Shown: positions 44,585 through 56,215, counted from the stretch's first letter. The stretch is 64,000 nucleotides of DNA from Mesostigma viride (GCA_009746045.1 RPFO01000082.1:1226177-1290176), one strand, 5' to 3'. Notes: generated by a model from the sequence alone, not told the origin. Numbers and translations: made by a program.

Positions 44585-46795
44585 CTAATAGCCCTGCTGC
44601 ACCGCAAAATCAGCCCGCGTACGGCGGAGCATGATGTCAGCCATGGCCCGAGTCAGCGCCACCGACAAGCGCTGACGCCAATATGACGTCCAGGTCCGCG
44701 CCGACCATGGGGCCCGCTGGCCCTCCAGGTCCAGCCGGTCCTCCCGGAGCCGGCAACACTCCTTGAAGAAGGCGGAGGTCAGGGGCCCCATGGCCCCAAA
44801 CTCCTCCAGGACAAAGGGCACCACACGATGGTGCCCGACGTCGCCGTAGGCCAGGAGCTTGGCCCGCTCCGCCCGGTCCGCCGTGTAACCTGCCGTGAGG
44901 GAGGCCCCAGCCACGTGGCTAAGAGCCAAGGGCCGCGCCACCGAAACGTCAATAAGCAGATGCCGGCCACCCCCCTCAAAGTCCAGCACCACGATGTCAG
45001 GCCGGTGGTTGGGGGAATAGAAGGCAGCGCCATCCGCATCCTCGGACCGGATGTTCGCGTGGGGGAAAACCGACCGAATCATGGCGAGCACCACCGTCAG
45101 GAGGACAGTGTGCAAATACAAATACCAATTCTGATTCTGTTGGCCCCCCATGCAGGCAAGGTAGTGAGTCCCCGTGGGATCCAGCGGCTGCCCACAGCTA
45201 CCACAAGGCCGCCCGGCCGGAACAAGAGGCTGCGGGGCAAATAGCTGGTGCCGGAGCGCCACCGAGTAGTGGCTGGGAGCCAAGGCGAATGGGGGGGCCA
45301 TGGGAAGAGCACGAAGGTACGCCGAGCCCACACTCCGCAAGGAAAGCGAGAACAGCCACGCACGTCCCTGGGCGTTGAGGTCCGCGAAAAGAGCAATCCA
45401 ATCAGCCGTGTGCAGAATACCCGCGTAGGTTTTCTGGTGTTTATCGATGACGCGAGCAGGGAATGCGGCGGGAGATTGAACGGAGGCGACCGAGGGAGTG
45501 CCGCGAGGGAGGTGGCGCTGTACCGCCTGAGCGGCACGGACGGGAGAACAGGCCTGCTGGATCTCAGCATAGGCCTCCTGGATGGCGGTGACGAAGGGCA
45601 AAGGGCTGCTGGGGTCCAGGAGGTCAGGCGCTGCCGTTGCCAAAAGGGGCAGGAGCCGGCAGCTTTCCGCCCACGACTGAGCGACGGAGCCCAAAAATGC
45701 TGCTGGGGCCAGCCGGGCGGCACGAGTCAGACCGCAGCCACCCATCCGTGCAGGCAGGGAGGCAATGCGAATAGCATGTGGCGGGAGGTCGGGGCCCGGG
45801 ACCAGCTGCGCCAAGGCCGACTGGATGCGTTCGTCGTGGCCCTCGGCGGCCAGCCGGACCTGAGCCGGAAGAGCGCCCCGGAGCCAGTGAACGACGCGAG
45901 GGTGAGCGCAAAACCACAGAAGCAGACCCTTGGTCTGCGAATCATGAAGGCGCGCAATCAAGGGCAGTACCTCAGTGCGTGCCTCGAGGGCGGCCCGCAG
46001 AGCATCGATGACAAACGCGGGGTCGCCAACCGGAACGCCGAGGACATCCAACCCATGGAGGCGCTCGTCCCGGCCCAAGAGCTGGGGCGGAAAGCCGGAG
46101 CAATCACCTTGGGGCGAGTACACCGCGCACTTGGCCAGGGTCAACTGGAGGTTGATGTCGGCCACCGCGGTCTGCAGTGCCAGCAGAGCCGCGGTGGTGT
46201 CCGGCACAGGGCCCAGAAGGTAGATATCATCCAAGTAGGCCTGAATAGCGACCGCCGGGTGGGCAGCATGGACCGCTTGGAGGCAACCCTGGAGGGGGGC
46301 GGCAAAGTACAGGGGTCCCAGGGGGTCCCCTTGCTGGGTGCCCGACCGCGACAGCAGGCCGCCGCGAGTGCCGTCCTCCATGATGTGAACCAGTTGGCCG
46401 GGCTGGCCGTAGCACACGGCTGTCCAAGCGTACAAGTCCTCGAAGGACTCCATGACGGCCGCAAACATGCTGGCGCGGGACAGACTGTTGAACGCGTTGT
46501 GGCAGTCGACCTTGACGACAGCGTGGGTGGGGTGGGCCTCGAGGTAGGCCTGCACCGAATGGATGAGGATATCCGCCCCGCCTGGAGTCGTCACCCCCAG
46601 CTGGGCCGCCACCGAGGTCTCACCCGCTGCGAGGGGCGGGCAGAAAAAGGCACGGAGCTCGGGCGCCTTTTGGCGGCAGATCACTTTGCCCACGAGCTTG
46701 CGGAGCACCTCACCGCAGGCGATCGGGCGCACCTTGCCCTCGGGGGGGGCAAGACACCCTTGAGCAGAGCGAGGAGGCGAGCGCCCGCTAACCAC
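44585..46795 (-). CDS. LINE reverse transcriptase and restriction-like endonuclease
   Basis: RT palm motifs: VKVDCHNAFNSLSRASM (A), SGTQQGDPLGPLYFA (B), AYLDDIYLLG (C, YLDD). Thumb and linker follow. The C-terminal zinc knuckle is CGSCGQPLDP plus THYLACM (C-x2-C-H-C). The endonuclease has RPDIVVLDF followed by LLIDVSVARP, the PD...D pair of R2-type nucleases. It would nick the target and prime reverse transcription from it. All catalytic residues are present, so apart from the upstream frame slips this could be active. Confidence 0.9.
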   Translation of the reverse strand: MVSGRSPPRSAQGCLAPPEGKVRPIACGEVLRKLVGKVICRQKAPELRAFFCPPLAAGETSVAAQLGVTTPGGADILIHSVQAYLEAHPTHAVVKVDCHNAFNSLSRASMFAAVMESFEDLYAWTAVCYGQPGQLVHIMEDGTRGGLLSRSGTQQGDPLGPLYFAAPLQGCLQAVHAAHPAVAIQAYLDDIYLLGPVPDTTAALLALQTAVADINLQLTLAKCAVYSPQGDCSGFPPQLLGRDERLHGLDVLGVPVGDPAFVIDALRAALEARTEVLPLIARLHDSQTKGLLLWFCAHPRVVHWLRGALPAQVRLAAEGHDERIQSALAQLVPGPDLPPHAIRIASLPARMGGCGLTRAARLAPAAFLGSVAQSWAESCRLLPLLATAAPDLLDPSSPLPFVTAIQEAYAEIQQACSPVRAAQAVQRHLPRGTPSVASVQSPAAFPARVIDKHQKTYAGILHTADWIALFADLNAQGRAWLFSLSLRSVGSAYLRALPMAPPFALAPSHYSVALRHQLFAPQPLVPAGRPCGSCGQPLDPTGTHYLACMGGQQNQNWYLYLHTVLLTVVLAMIRSVFPHANIRSEDADGAAFYSPNHRPDIVVLDFEGGGRHLLIDVSVARPLALSHVAGASLTAGYTADRAERAKLLAYGDVGHHRVVPFVLEEFGAMGPLTSAFFKECCRLREDRLDLEGQRAPWSARTWTSYWRQRLSVALTRAMADIMLRRTRADFAVQQGY

Positions 46796-48384
46796 TCGCG
46801 CGCAGCGGGAGGAACGCGACCAGCCGCCAGGTCAATGAGGGTGTCAAAGAGAATGTCCTCGCCCCCATGCCCCACCAGGACCTCCAAGTGCTCGTAGCGC
46901 CAGCCCGACGGCCCGGTAGAGGAAGCCCGCGGGACCGCACGCATCACCTCCAGGAAGCAGTCGCGGTCCAGCCGGAGGGGGGCCGGCAGGGGGTCCGGCA
47001 CGGGCAGCTGGAATCCGGGCTCCGCAGGGTGAAGAGCCTCCAAGGCCGCCAGGGTAGCCGCATTGGCGGGGGCCAGCTTGGCCATTTCCAAGCGGGTCAT
47101 GGCCCGGCTGAGCTGCCCCTCGCGGACGAGGCGGATGACGTCGGCGGCCACCCGCTCGAAGTTGACCTCCCCCGACAGCCGGGCCGTGCGCGGGGGCGGC
47201 ACGCCAAACAGCCCCTCCCAGTCCCCCTGCAGAAAGCGTCGGCAACGGGCAATAACCGCACCCTGGAGGCCGCGCACACCACGCCCGAGAGGGGTGAGGA
47301 GCAGGCGGGGGGTCACCATGTGCAGTTTAAAGCCCAGCGGGTCGTCCGGAGCGGCGTGCATGCGCCGGAGAGAAACGATTGCACATTGCGCGAAAAGGCT
47401 ACGCGCGCGGTGGGGGAGGTCGGTCAGGGTAGACGTCGGGTTGATGGCGCATGCATCCCAGGGAACCGTGTCAAGCCAACGCCAACTGGCCGAGTAGTCG
47501 GGCGGCGGGGGCTGGGAGCCGGTGGGAGCCGAGGCGGGAGGGGGGGAGGGGGCCGGGACTGCTGGCCGGTTGAGGGGCCGTTGAGCAACACAGGCGCGCG
47601 CGTGCTGAGCGCGCCCGTGAATGGAGTACACCCGCTGGCAGTGAGCTTCCGGGCACCGGTAACAGCTCATGGCCTGCAGATCCGCCGCGCCGAGATCGGG
47701 GTGCACAGCGCGAAGGTGCTGGCAGAGGAGGTTACGGTTGTGGAACACACCAGCACACGGGGACCCCGTGGGAAGCAGCACGGCACACCGGTGAAGGCCG
47801 TCGGCGGGCGCTGAGTGGCGGGGAGCGGCGCCAGCAAAGGCAGGACGTGGGGCCTGCGGCGTCTCCCCAGCCGGGCCGGCAGGCGCGCGCACCACGACCC
47901 GACCAGCGCCCGGCATGCCCGCCGGGGCCACGGAGGAGGCAGTGCCCACCGGGGAGACCCCCAGCGGAGGGGGATCGAGAACGCCGGCGCCCCTCCCAGG
48001 GGGACTCGCCAGCGCGCCCGCGACCACCCCAGGCCCCGGCAACGAGGCCGGGGGCGGCGGCCGAGGGGTCGGGGAGGCAGCTGGCCCCGGGGCCCGGTGG
48101 GGACCCGGCAGGGGACCCAGCGAGACCGGGGGCGGGCCGAGAGGAAGCGCAGTCCCAGGGGGCGGCACAACAGCCCGGCACAACGGGCAGCGCGGCACGG
48201 AGTGGAGCAAGCTGCGCGCGATGCACGCTTGATGGAATGTGTGGCCGCACGCGGGCAGGCGACACAAGCCATCCCCCGGCCGGAAGGGCTCAAGGCAGAT
48301 GGCACAGGAGCCCGACTCGGGGTCGTCCCCCTCCAGAAGGGACCGGACATGAGGGGGGGCGGGTCCCAGCCGGCCTCCCAGCAA
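46760..48384 (-). CDS. LINE segment with RING-H2, C2H2 fingers and RT start
   Basis: The RING-H2 finger reads CAICLEPF, LPACGHTFHQAC and RCPLC. A Pro/Gly-rich linker follows, then two C2H2-type fingers (CAGVFHNRNLLCQHLRAVH; CYRCPEAHCQRV with IHGRAQH). The RT approach region reads STGPSGWRYEHLEVL and WLAGARLLALLKGVLPPP. The frame ends at a run of eight Cs at about 46,742-46,749; one more C would bring the downstream RT frame in phase, so a 1-base indel is likely. Confidence 0.8.
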
Positions 48385-48923
48385 CCCGGGAGAGCAGCAA
48401 TCTGGGCGCGCGAGAGGATGCCGACCGGTTGGTCAGCCGCGGGGTGCCATTCGTGCGGGATGCCTGCCAACTCCAGGATGTCGTGGAGGAAGGCAGAAAC
48501 AGGCGTCCCCGCGGTTAGGGGCTGGGCGCGCCCGGCCGAGTCCACCAAGATGGCCTGGCCGCCCTGAACCGCGATGGGGGCCCCGAACTCCACACGCAGC
48601 ATGGCGGCCTGCGCCAGGCTGAGGGAGGTGATGAGAAAGCCCCCACTGGCAACCGGGCCGGGAGGCGGGGCCTGGGCGTCCAAGAAGAGGCGAAGCTGCC
48701 GCGGGGACATGAGGCCCAGGTCGGCGCCGCCCGCGAGGTAGGCCGCCCGCACCGAGACCTGTGCGTCTCGAGCCACCGCCGTGACGAACTCGACCACCTC
48801 CTGACCCACCCGCTCGTCCAGGGAAAGCAGCTCTTCCTGCCGGGCGGCCGGGAGATGCCACGGCAGCCGGCAGCCGGCGTGATATCCTTCCAAGACATAC
48901 CCCCAAAGAGTCGAGGCCGTCAC
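48385..48923 (-). CDS. LINE segment, unknown linker domain
   Basis: Helical, well-behaved coding sequence (RQEELLSLDERVGQEVVEFV; LRLFLDAQAPPPG; VSAFLHDILELAGIPHEW). I do not recognise a domain. It joins the RING-containing frame near 48,340-48,390, where the phase changes inside a C-rich run. Confidence 0.65.
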
Positions 48924-48963
48924 CGGGGGGCGGCGGAAAGAAATGTCGCCCGCACCTGCGCAA

Positions 48964-49752
48964 CTAGGGCCAGGAAGGCCGGGGGCCTAGGGAGCGAGGG
49001 GAAGGCGGCCTGGAACCCGACCGCGTCCAGCAACAAAGGGCAGTACGCCCAAGAAAAGGTGGCGCGGCCCACCACGCCGACAATGTGCGAGGGCGGCCAC
49101 GAGGTGAACGCGTGGGCCCGGGGGCCGCCGTCCCACGCGGCAAGGACGGGGGTGGCGGCTGGGTGGCCAACCGCGGCCGGGGGAAGGGAGGCCAGAGCGT
49201 CGGGGAGCGAGGGGCCGGGGGCGGGCGCCGGGGTCGCCAGGCCCGCCGGGGGTCGGCCGGGCCCAGCCCAGGCGACAGCGCCGCGCCCCCGTCGGCGGGG
49301 CCAGGCGACGGGTGGGGCCCCGGGGCCGAGGGCGCCAGGGCCCGAGCAACGGCGGCCCCATCGGGCAGGCCACGGCCCGCCCCGAGGGCCTCGGCAGGGG
49401 GGCACACGGGGCAGGGGGCCGGAGCACCCAGCGGGGAGGGCAGCCCGGGGGCCCGCCGGGGGGGACAGCGCGGGCACGTCCAGGAGCCCGGCGGGACCCG
49501 GTAGAGCCGGGGAGTAAGACACTGCAAGTGCCACCCGGAATTGCAAGCATCACAAACTAACATGTGGTGCCCGCGGTGCCCGCTCCGGCAGACCTCGCAG
49601 ACCAAGGAGGGGGAGACCGGGGCGCCCGAGCCCCCCGCAGCCGGGTCGCCCACCTCCGCAAGAAGGGCCGCAAGCCGAGAGGACCGCCGAGGCGCCAACC
49701 GGGGAGCGGGGGAGCCGTTGGGCGAAGGGGGTCGTGGGTCGTCCATGAACAA
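48964..49752 (-). CDS. LINE N-terminal part with PHD finger
   Basis: Starts MFMDDPRPPSPNG. The PHD finger has the full C4HC3 set: CEVC, CDAC, GWHLQC and WTCPRC (about residues 53-95). PHD fingers read histone H3 tails in other proteins, so it could steer the element to certain chromatin; this is inference. The frame leaves the coding phase after about 49,500, where another frame continues as TFSWAYCPLLLDAVGFQAAF. Confidence 0.75.
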   Translation of the reverse strand: MFMDDPRPPSPNGSPAPRLAPRRSSRLAALLAEVGDPAAGGSGAPVSPSLVCEVCRSGHRGHHMLVCDACNSGWHLQCLTPRLYRVPPGSWTCPRCPPRRAPGLPSPLGAPAPCPVCPPAEALGAGRGLPDGAAVARALAPSAPGPHPSPGPADGGAALSPGLGPADPRRAWRPRRPPPAPRSPTLWPPFPRPRLATQPPPPSLPRGTAAPGPTRSPRGRPRTLSAWWAAPPFLGRTALCCWTRSGSRPPSPRSLGPRPSWP

Positions 49753-49795
49753 TCAGGGCAGGCGTGGCAGCCACCGAGGGGGGGGCGGGGGGTGT

Positions 49796-49850
49796 GGGGG
49801 GCGGAGCCCCCCACGCGGGGGGTTTGGGGGGCGGCAGCCCCCCAACGCGC
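49796..49850. repeat. Paired GC palindromes upstream of the LINE
   Basis: GGGGGGCGGAGCCCCCC (49,796-49,812) and GGGGGGCGGCAGCCCCCC (about 49,826-49,843). Both can fold as hairpins. The first is the inverse of the palindrome at 25,579. Confidence 0.75.
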
Positions 49851-49860
49851 TGCGGTCGCG

Positions 49861-52800
49861 GTACCGCCTGCCGTCCGGCACTTTGAAGCCCGCCGGTGCT
49901 ATAATTCCTATCGTCCACGCATGTTTTCCCCTGCCTCAAACCGCACGTTGCATTTAAATCTGGAGCCCAAAATTCACTGAAAACGTGTGCCAGCCGGTAG
50001 CAAACTGGGCCAAGCTGCCACGGAATGGTGGTACCGCCTGCCGTCCGGCACTTTGAAGCCCGCCGGTGCTATAATTCCTATCGTCCACGCATGTTTTCCC
50101 CTGCCTCAAACCGCACGTTGCATTTAAATCTGGAGCCCAAAATTCACTGAAAACGTGTGCCAGCCGGTAGCAAACTGGGCCAAGCTGCCACGGAATGGTG
50201 GTACCGCCTGCCGTCCGGCACTTTGAAGCCCGCCGGTGCTATAATTCCTATCGTCCACGCATGTTTTCCCCTGCCTCAAACCGCACGTTGCATTTAAATC
50301 TGGAGCCCAAAATTCACTGAAAACGTGTGCCAGCCGGTAGCAAACTGGGCCAAGCTGCCACGGAATGGTGGTACCGCCTGCCGTCCGGCACTTTGAAGCC
50401 CGCCGGTGCTATAATTCCTATCGTCCACGCATGTTTTCCCCTGCCTCAAACCGCACGTTGCATTTAAATCTGGAGCCCAAAATTCACTGAAAACGTGTGC
50501 CAGCCGGTAGCAAACTGGGCCAAGCTGCCACGGAATGGTGGTACCGCCTGCCGTCCGGCACTTTGAAGCCCGCCGGTGCTATAATTCCTATCGTCCACGC
50601 ATGTTTTCCCCTGCCTCAAACCGCACGTTGCATTTAAATCTGGAGCCCAAAATTCACTGAAAACGTGTGCCAGCCGGTAGCAAACTGGGCCAAGCTGCCA
50701 CGGAATGGTGGTACCGCCTGCCGTCCGGCACTTTGAAGCCCGCCGGTGCTATAATTCCTATCGTCCACGCATGTTTTCCCCTGCCTCAAACCGCACGTTG
50801 CATTTAAATCTGGAGCCCAAAATTCACTGAAAACGTGTGCCAGCCGGTAGCAAACTGGGCCAAGCTGCCACGGAATGGTGGTACCGCCTGCCGTCCGGCA
50901 CTTTGAAGCCCGCCGGTGCTATAATTCCTATCGTCCACGCATGTTTTCCCCTGCCTCAAACCGCACGTTGCATTTAAATCTGGAGCCCAAAATTCACTGA
51001 AAACGTGTGCCAGCCGGTAGCAAACTGGGCCAAGCTGCCACGGAATGGTGGTACCGCCTGCCGTCCGGCACTTTGAAGCCCGCCGGTGCTATAATTCCTA
51101 TCGTCCACGCATGTTTTCCCCTGCCTCAAACCGCACGTTGCATTTAAATCTGGAGCCCAAAATTCACTGAAAACGTGTGCCAGCCGGTAGCAAACTGGGC
51201 CAAGCTGCCACGGAATGGTGGTACCGCCTGCCGTCCGGCACTTTGAAGCCCGCCGGTGCTATAATTCCTATCGTCCACGCATGTTTTCCCCTGCCTCAAA
51301 CCGCACGTTGCATTTAAATCTGGAGCCCAAAATTCACTGAAAACGTGTGCCAGCCGGTAGCAAACTGGGCCAAGCTGCCACGGAATGGTGGTACCGCCTG
51401 CCGTCCGGCACTTTGAAGCCCGCCGGTGCTATAATTCCTATCGTCCACGCATGTTTTCCCCTGCCTCAAACCGCACGTTGCATTTAAATCTGGAGCCCAA
51501 AATTCACTGAAAACGTGTGCCAGCCGGTAGCAAACTGGGCCAAGCTGCCACGGAATGGTGGTACCGCCTGCCGTCCGGCACTTTGAAGCCCGCCGGTGCT
51601 ATAATTCCTATCGTCCACGCATGTTTTCCCCTGCCTCAAACCGCACGTTGCATTTAAATCTGGAGCCCAAAATTCACTGAAAACGTGTGCCAGCCGGTAG
51701 CAAACTGGGCCAAGCTGCCACGGAATGGTGGTACCGCCTGCCGTCCGGCACTTTGAAGCCCGCCGGTGCTATAATTCCTATCGTCCACGCATGTTTTCCC
51801 CTGCCTCAAACCGCACGTTGCATTTAAATCTGGAGCCCAAAATTCACTGAAAACGTGTGCCAGCCGGTAGCAAACTGGGCCAAGCTGCCACGGAATGGTG
51901 GTACCGCCTGCCGTCCGGCACTTTGAAGCCCGCCGGTGCTATAATTCCTATCGTCCACGCATGTTTTCCCCTGCCTCAAACCGCACGTTGCATTTAAATC
52001 TGGAGCCCAAAATTCACTGAAAACGTGTGCCAGCCGGTAGCAAACTGGGCCAAGCTGCCACGGAATGGTGGTACCGCCTGCCGTCCGGCACTTTGAAGCC
52101 CGCCGGTGCTATAATTCCTATCGTCCACGCATGTTTTCCCCTGCCTCAAACCGCACGTTGCATTTAAATCTGGAGCCCAAAATTCACTGAAAACGTGTGC
52201 CAGCCGGTAGCAAACTGGGCCAAGCTGCCACGGAATGGTGGTACCGCCTGCCGTCCGGCACTTTGAAGCCCGCCGGTGCTATAATTCCTATCGTCCACGC
52301 ATGTTTTCCCCTGCCTCAAACCGCACGTTGCATTTAAATCTGGAGCCCAAAATTCACTGAAAACGTGTGCCAGCCGGTAGCAAACTGGGCCAAGCTGCCA
52401 CGGAATGGTGGTACCGCCTGCCGTCCGGCACTTTGAAGCCCGCCGGTGCTATAATTCCTATCGTCCACGCATGTTTTCCCCTGCCTCAAACCGCACGTTG
52501 CATTTAAATCTGGAGCCCAAAATTCACTGAAAACGTGTGCCAGCCGGTAGCAAACTGGGCCAAGCTGCCACGGAATGGTGGTACCGCCTGCCGTCCGGCA
52601 CTTTGAAGCCCGCCGGTGCTATAATTCCTATCGTCCACGCATGTTTTCCCCTGCCTCAAACCGCACGTTGCATTTAAATCTGGAGCCCAAAATTCACTGA
52701 AAACGTGTGCCAGCCGGTAGCAAACTGGGCCAAGCTGCCACGGAATGGTGGTACCGCCTGCCGTCCGGCACTTTGAAGCCCGCCGGTGCTATAATTCCTA

Positions 52801-54970
52801 TCGTCCACGCATGTTTTCCCCTGCCTCAAACCGCACGTTGCATTTAAATCTGGAGCCCAAAATTCACTGAAAACGTGTGCCAGCCGGTAGCAAACTGGGC
52901 CAAGCTGCCACGGAATGGTGGTACCGCCTGCCGTCCGGCACTTTGAAGCCCGCCGGTGCTATAATTCCTATCGTCCACGCATGTTTTCCCCTGCCTCAAA
53001 CCGCACGTTGCATTTAAATCTGGAGCCCAAAATTCACTGAAAACGTGTGCCAGCCGGTAGCAAACTGGGCCAAGCTGCCACGGAATGGTGGTACCGCCTG
53101 CCGTCCGGCACTTTGAAGCCCGCCGGTGCTATAATTCCTATCGTCCACGCATGTTTTCCCCTGCCTCAAACCGCACGTTGCATTTAAATCTGGAGCCCAA
53201 AATTCACTGAAAACGTGTGCCAGCCGGTAGCAAACTGGGCCAAGCTGCCACGGAATGGTGGTACCGCCTGCCGTCCGGCACTTTGAAGCCCGCCGGTGCT
53301 ATAATTCCTATCGTCCACGCATGTTTTCCCCTGCCTCAAACCGCACGTTGCATTTAAATCTGGAGCCCAAAATTCACTGAAAACGTGTGCCAGCCGGTAG
53401 CAAACTGGGCCAAGCTGCCACGGAATGGTGGTACCGCCTGCCGTCCGGCACTTTGAAGCCCGCCGGTGCTATAATTCCTATCGTCCACGCATGTTTTCCC
53501 CTGCCTCAAACCGCACGTTGCATTTAAATCTGGAGCCCAAAATTCACTGAAAACGTGTGCCAGCCGGTAGCAAACTGGGCCAAGCTGCCACGGAATGGTG
53601 GTACCGCCTGCCGTCCGGCACTTTGAAGCCCGCCGGTGCTATAATTCCTATCGTCCACGCATGTTTTCCCCTGCCTCAAACCGCACGTTGCATTTAAATC
53701 TGGAGCCCAAAATTCACTGAAAACGTGTGCCAGCCGGTAGCAAACTGGGCCAAGCTGCCACGGAATGGTGGTACCGCCTGCCGTCCGGCACTTTGAAGCC
53801 CGCCGGTGCTATAATTCCTATCGTCCACGCATGTTTTCCCCTGCCTCAAACCGCACGTTGCATTTAAATCTGGAGCCCAAAATTCACTGAAAACGTGTGC
53901 CAGCCGGTAGCAAACTGGGCCAAGCTGCCACGGAATGGTGGTACCGCCTGCCGTCCGGCACTTTGAAGCCCGCCGGTGCTATAATTCCTATCGTCCACGC
54001 ATGTTTTCCCCTGCCTCAAACCGCACGTTGCATTTAAATCTGGAGCCCAAAATTCACTGAAAACGTGTGCCAGCCGGTAGCAAACTGGGCCAAGCTGCCA
54101 CGGAATGGTGGTACCGCCTGCCGTCCGGCACTTTGAAGCCCGCCGGTGCTATAATTCCTATCGTCCACGCATGTTTTCCCCTGCCTCAAACCGCACGTTG
54201 CATTTAAATCTGGAGCCCAAAATTCACTGAAAACGTGTGCCAGCCGGTAGCAAACTGGGCCAAGCTGCCACGGAATGGTGGTACCGCCTGCCGTCCGGCA
54301 CTTTGAAGCCCGCCGGTGCTATAATTCCTATCGTCCACGCATGTTTTCCCCTGCCTCAAACCGCACGTTGCATTTAAATCTGGAGCCCAAAATTCACTGA
54401 AAACGTGTGCCAGCCGGTAGCAAACTGGGCCAAGCTGCCACGGAATGGTGGTACCGCCTGCCGTCCGGCACTTTGAAGCCCGCCGGTGCTATAATTCCTA
54501 TCGTCCACGCATGTTTTCCCCTGCCTCAAACCGCACGTTGCATTTAAATCTGGAGCCCAAAATTCACTGAAAACGTGTGCCAGCCGGTAGCAAACTGGGC
54601 CAAGCTGCCACGGAATGGTGGTACCGCCTGCCGTCCGGCACTTTGAAGCCCGCCGGTGCTATAATTCCTATCGTCCACGCATGTTTTCCCCTGCCTCAAA
54701 CCGCACGTTGCATTTAAATCTGGAGCCCAAAATTCACTGAAAACGTGTGCCAGCCGGTAGCAAACTGGGCCAAGCTGCCACGGAATGGTGGTACCGCCTG
54801 CCGTCCGGCACTTTGAAGCCCGCCGGTGCTATAATTCCTATCGTCCACGCATGTTTTCCCCTGCCTCAAACCGCACGTTGCATTTAAATCTGGAGCCCAA
54901 AATTCACTGAAAACGTGTGCCAGCCGGTAGCAAACTGGGCCAAGCTGCCACGGAATGGTGGTACCGCCTG
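49861..54970. repeat. 170-bp satellite array 1, 30 copies
   Basis: From GTACCGCCTG at 49,861 to the same words at 54,961 is exactly 5,100 bp, or 30 x 170 bp. Units look identical. Landmarks in each unit: CCGTCCGGCACTTTGAAGCC, TATAATTCC, CATTTAAATC, GCCAGCCGGTAGC. The right edge breaks cleanly at GTACCGCCTG|GTACGTAGG. The unit length is close to one nucleosome repeat, as in many centromeric satellites. Confidence 0.97.
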
Positions 54971-56215
54971 GTACGTAGGTATATATATTATCGGGTTTTT
55001 CCTTATGTTGCATGCCTATCTCACCTCCGTAATCTATCATTCTCAATGATCGAATATATATCTGCCAGGTGCCTCTCTGCTACATGGAAATACAAAGCGC
55101 AATATTAATCAAGGACAGCAGTGGCTTGGGCTGCTATTCAATTGAGCTCAGCACCTATCTATTATAGCTGCTGTACAACATGATTCTGCATCAGTGCCTG
55201 TCCTAACTGCGCCCCCCTCCCCTTCAGTGCCATCATCGTCATGCTCATCATAGTTTTTGGAACGCGTGCACTGAACTCCAAGGCCTTGGACAGTCCATAG
55301 TAGGTCATTATAAGAATCTGCGCATGTAATGCTAGCTCTTCTCAGTTGAACTCATCTATACCACCCTCTCATGGTCGTGTCATCTCTCATGTAATCCACC
55401 TATAGGTTTATCGTGGCCACTGATCTTTAATTCAGCCCCTCCTGACATCAAAATCTGGGCAAACTGTGCAGTTGACATCACCCTTCCTTTTCAGCCTACA
55501 TGGCTCCTCATGCATGTTTATCCTTATGTCATCCCTGAACACACATAGAATTGTCTATTCATCCCCCTTGCATAGGTGGTGCATAACTGCGGCGTGATGG
55601 GGATTGCCAAAAATAGGTGTAAAATGCATGCCCGGATGGCACGGGGAGGCTCACACGCATCGGTTTACAATCACACTAATGTGCTAACAATGTCCCTCTC
55701 TGCTTTTGACACTGCATGCACATACATGCATTTCCTACCGGCTATATGTCAAGCCTTTAGTGTGGTTTGGTGCATCAAGAGAAATGGCAGGTCAGCTGAG
55801 TGCATCAGACCACATTTGTGTTATTAAGTGTACGGCGCTTGCAACAGGAGGGGTGACATTGAGCCAAGCTAAATAGGGGCCGGATCCTGCAGCCGCCGGT
55901 CCAGAATGTCTGGCCCCTATTTCCATACTAGGGGCCCGTGCAGCTACCGGCACCAATTCTAGCTAGCCCCCATCTTTTCGGCTCCTATAGGGGAGATTCC
56001 AGGGGCCGAATTTTTATGCAGCCGCCAGCCCTAGATTTCGGGCCCCCATATCGTACAGCAGGCGCGGCATGCGGCATCGTGCCACGTGGCGTCCCATCTT
56101 GCCATGCCCCGGATGCCAGCTATGTACGGACCTACGGATGCCTGCACCAAAACCTGTGTCGGCATCCGTCCTCACGCCGCGCCGCGCTATACTGTCATGC
56201 AGTCTGCAGATGTCT
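54971..56215. other. AT-rich spacer, no gene recognised
   Basis: No gene signature. It contains an 11-bp perfect inverted repeat AAATAGGGGCC/GGCCCCTATTT (55,871-55,881; 55,912-55,922), the first of several AGGGGCC blocks up to 56,050. Confidence 0.45.

Larger units (their letters stand above)
44445..49760 (-). mobile_element. Long RLE-type LINE with PHD, RING and C2H2 fingers
   Basis: A minus-strand LINE of about 5.3 kb, apparently near full length. The order is PHD finger, linker, RING-H2 finger, C2H2-like fingers, reverse transcriptase, zinc knuckle, restriction-like endonuclease. This is the R2/NeSL-type layout (single ORF with a C-terminal endonuclease) plus extra chromatin-type fingers at the front. 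The ORF lies in four overlapping frames separated by short indels in C or G runs, which may be sequencing errors or true decay. The 3' end is AT-rich (TAATATATA-type). The 5' side ends next to the 170-bp satellite, with GC palindromes at 49,796-49,850. Confidence 0.88.

Noticed and set aside
45248-46897. 549-codon plus-strand ORF
   Set aside because: Antisense shadow of the LINE reverse transcriptase, whose minus-strand frame has all catalytic motifs.
47815-48567. Plus-strand GC-rich ORFs of 220-250 codons
   Set aside because: Antisense of the LINE RING and linker region; composition gives long open frames in all phases.
54714-55046. 110-codon ORF over the satellite edge
   Set aside because: Satellite unit plus flanking sequence; the same reading occurs at every array edge by construction.
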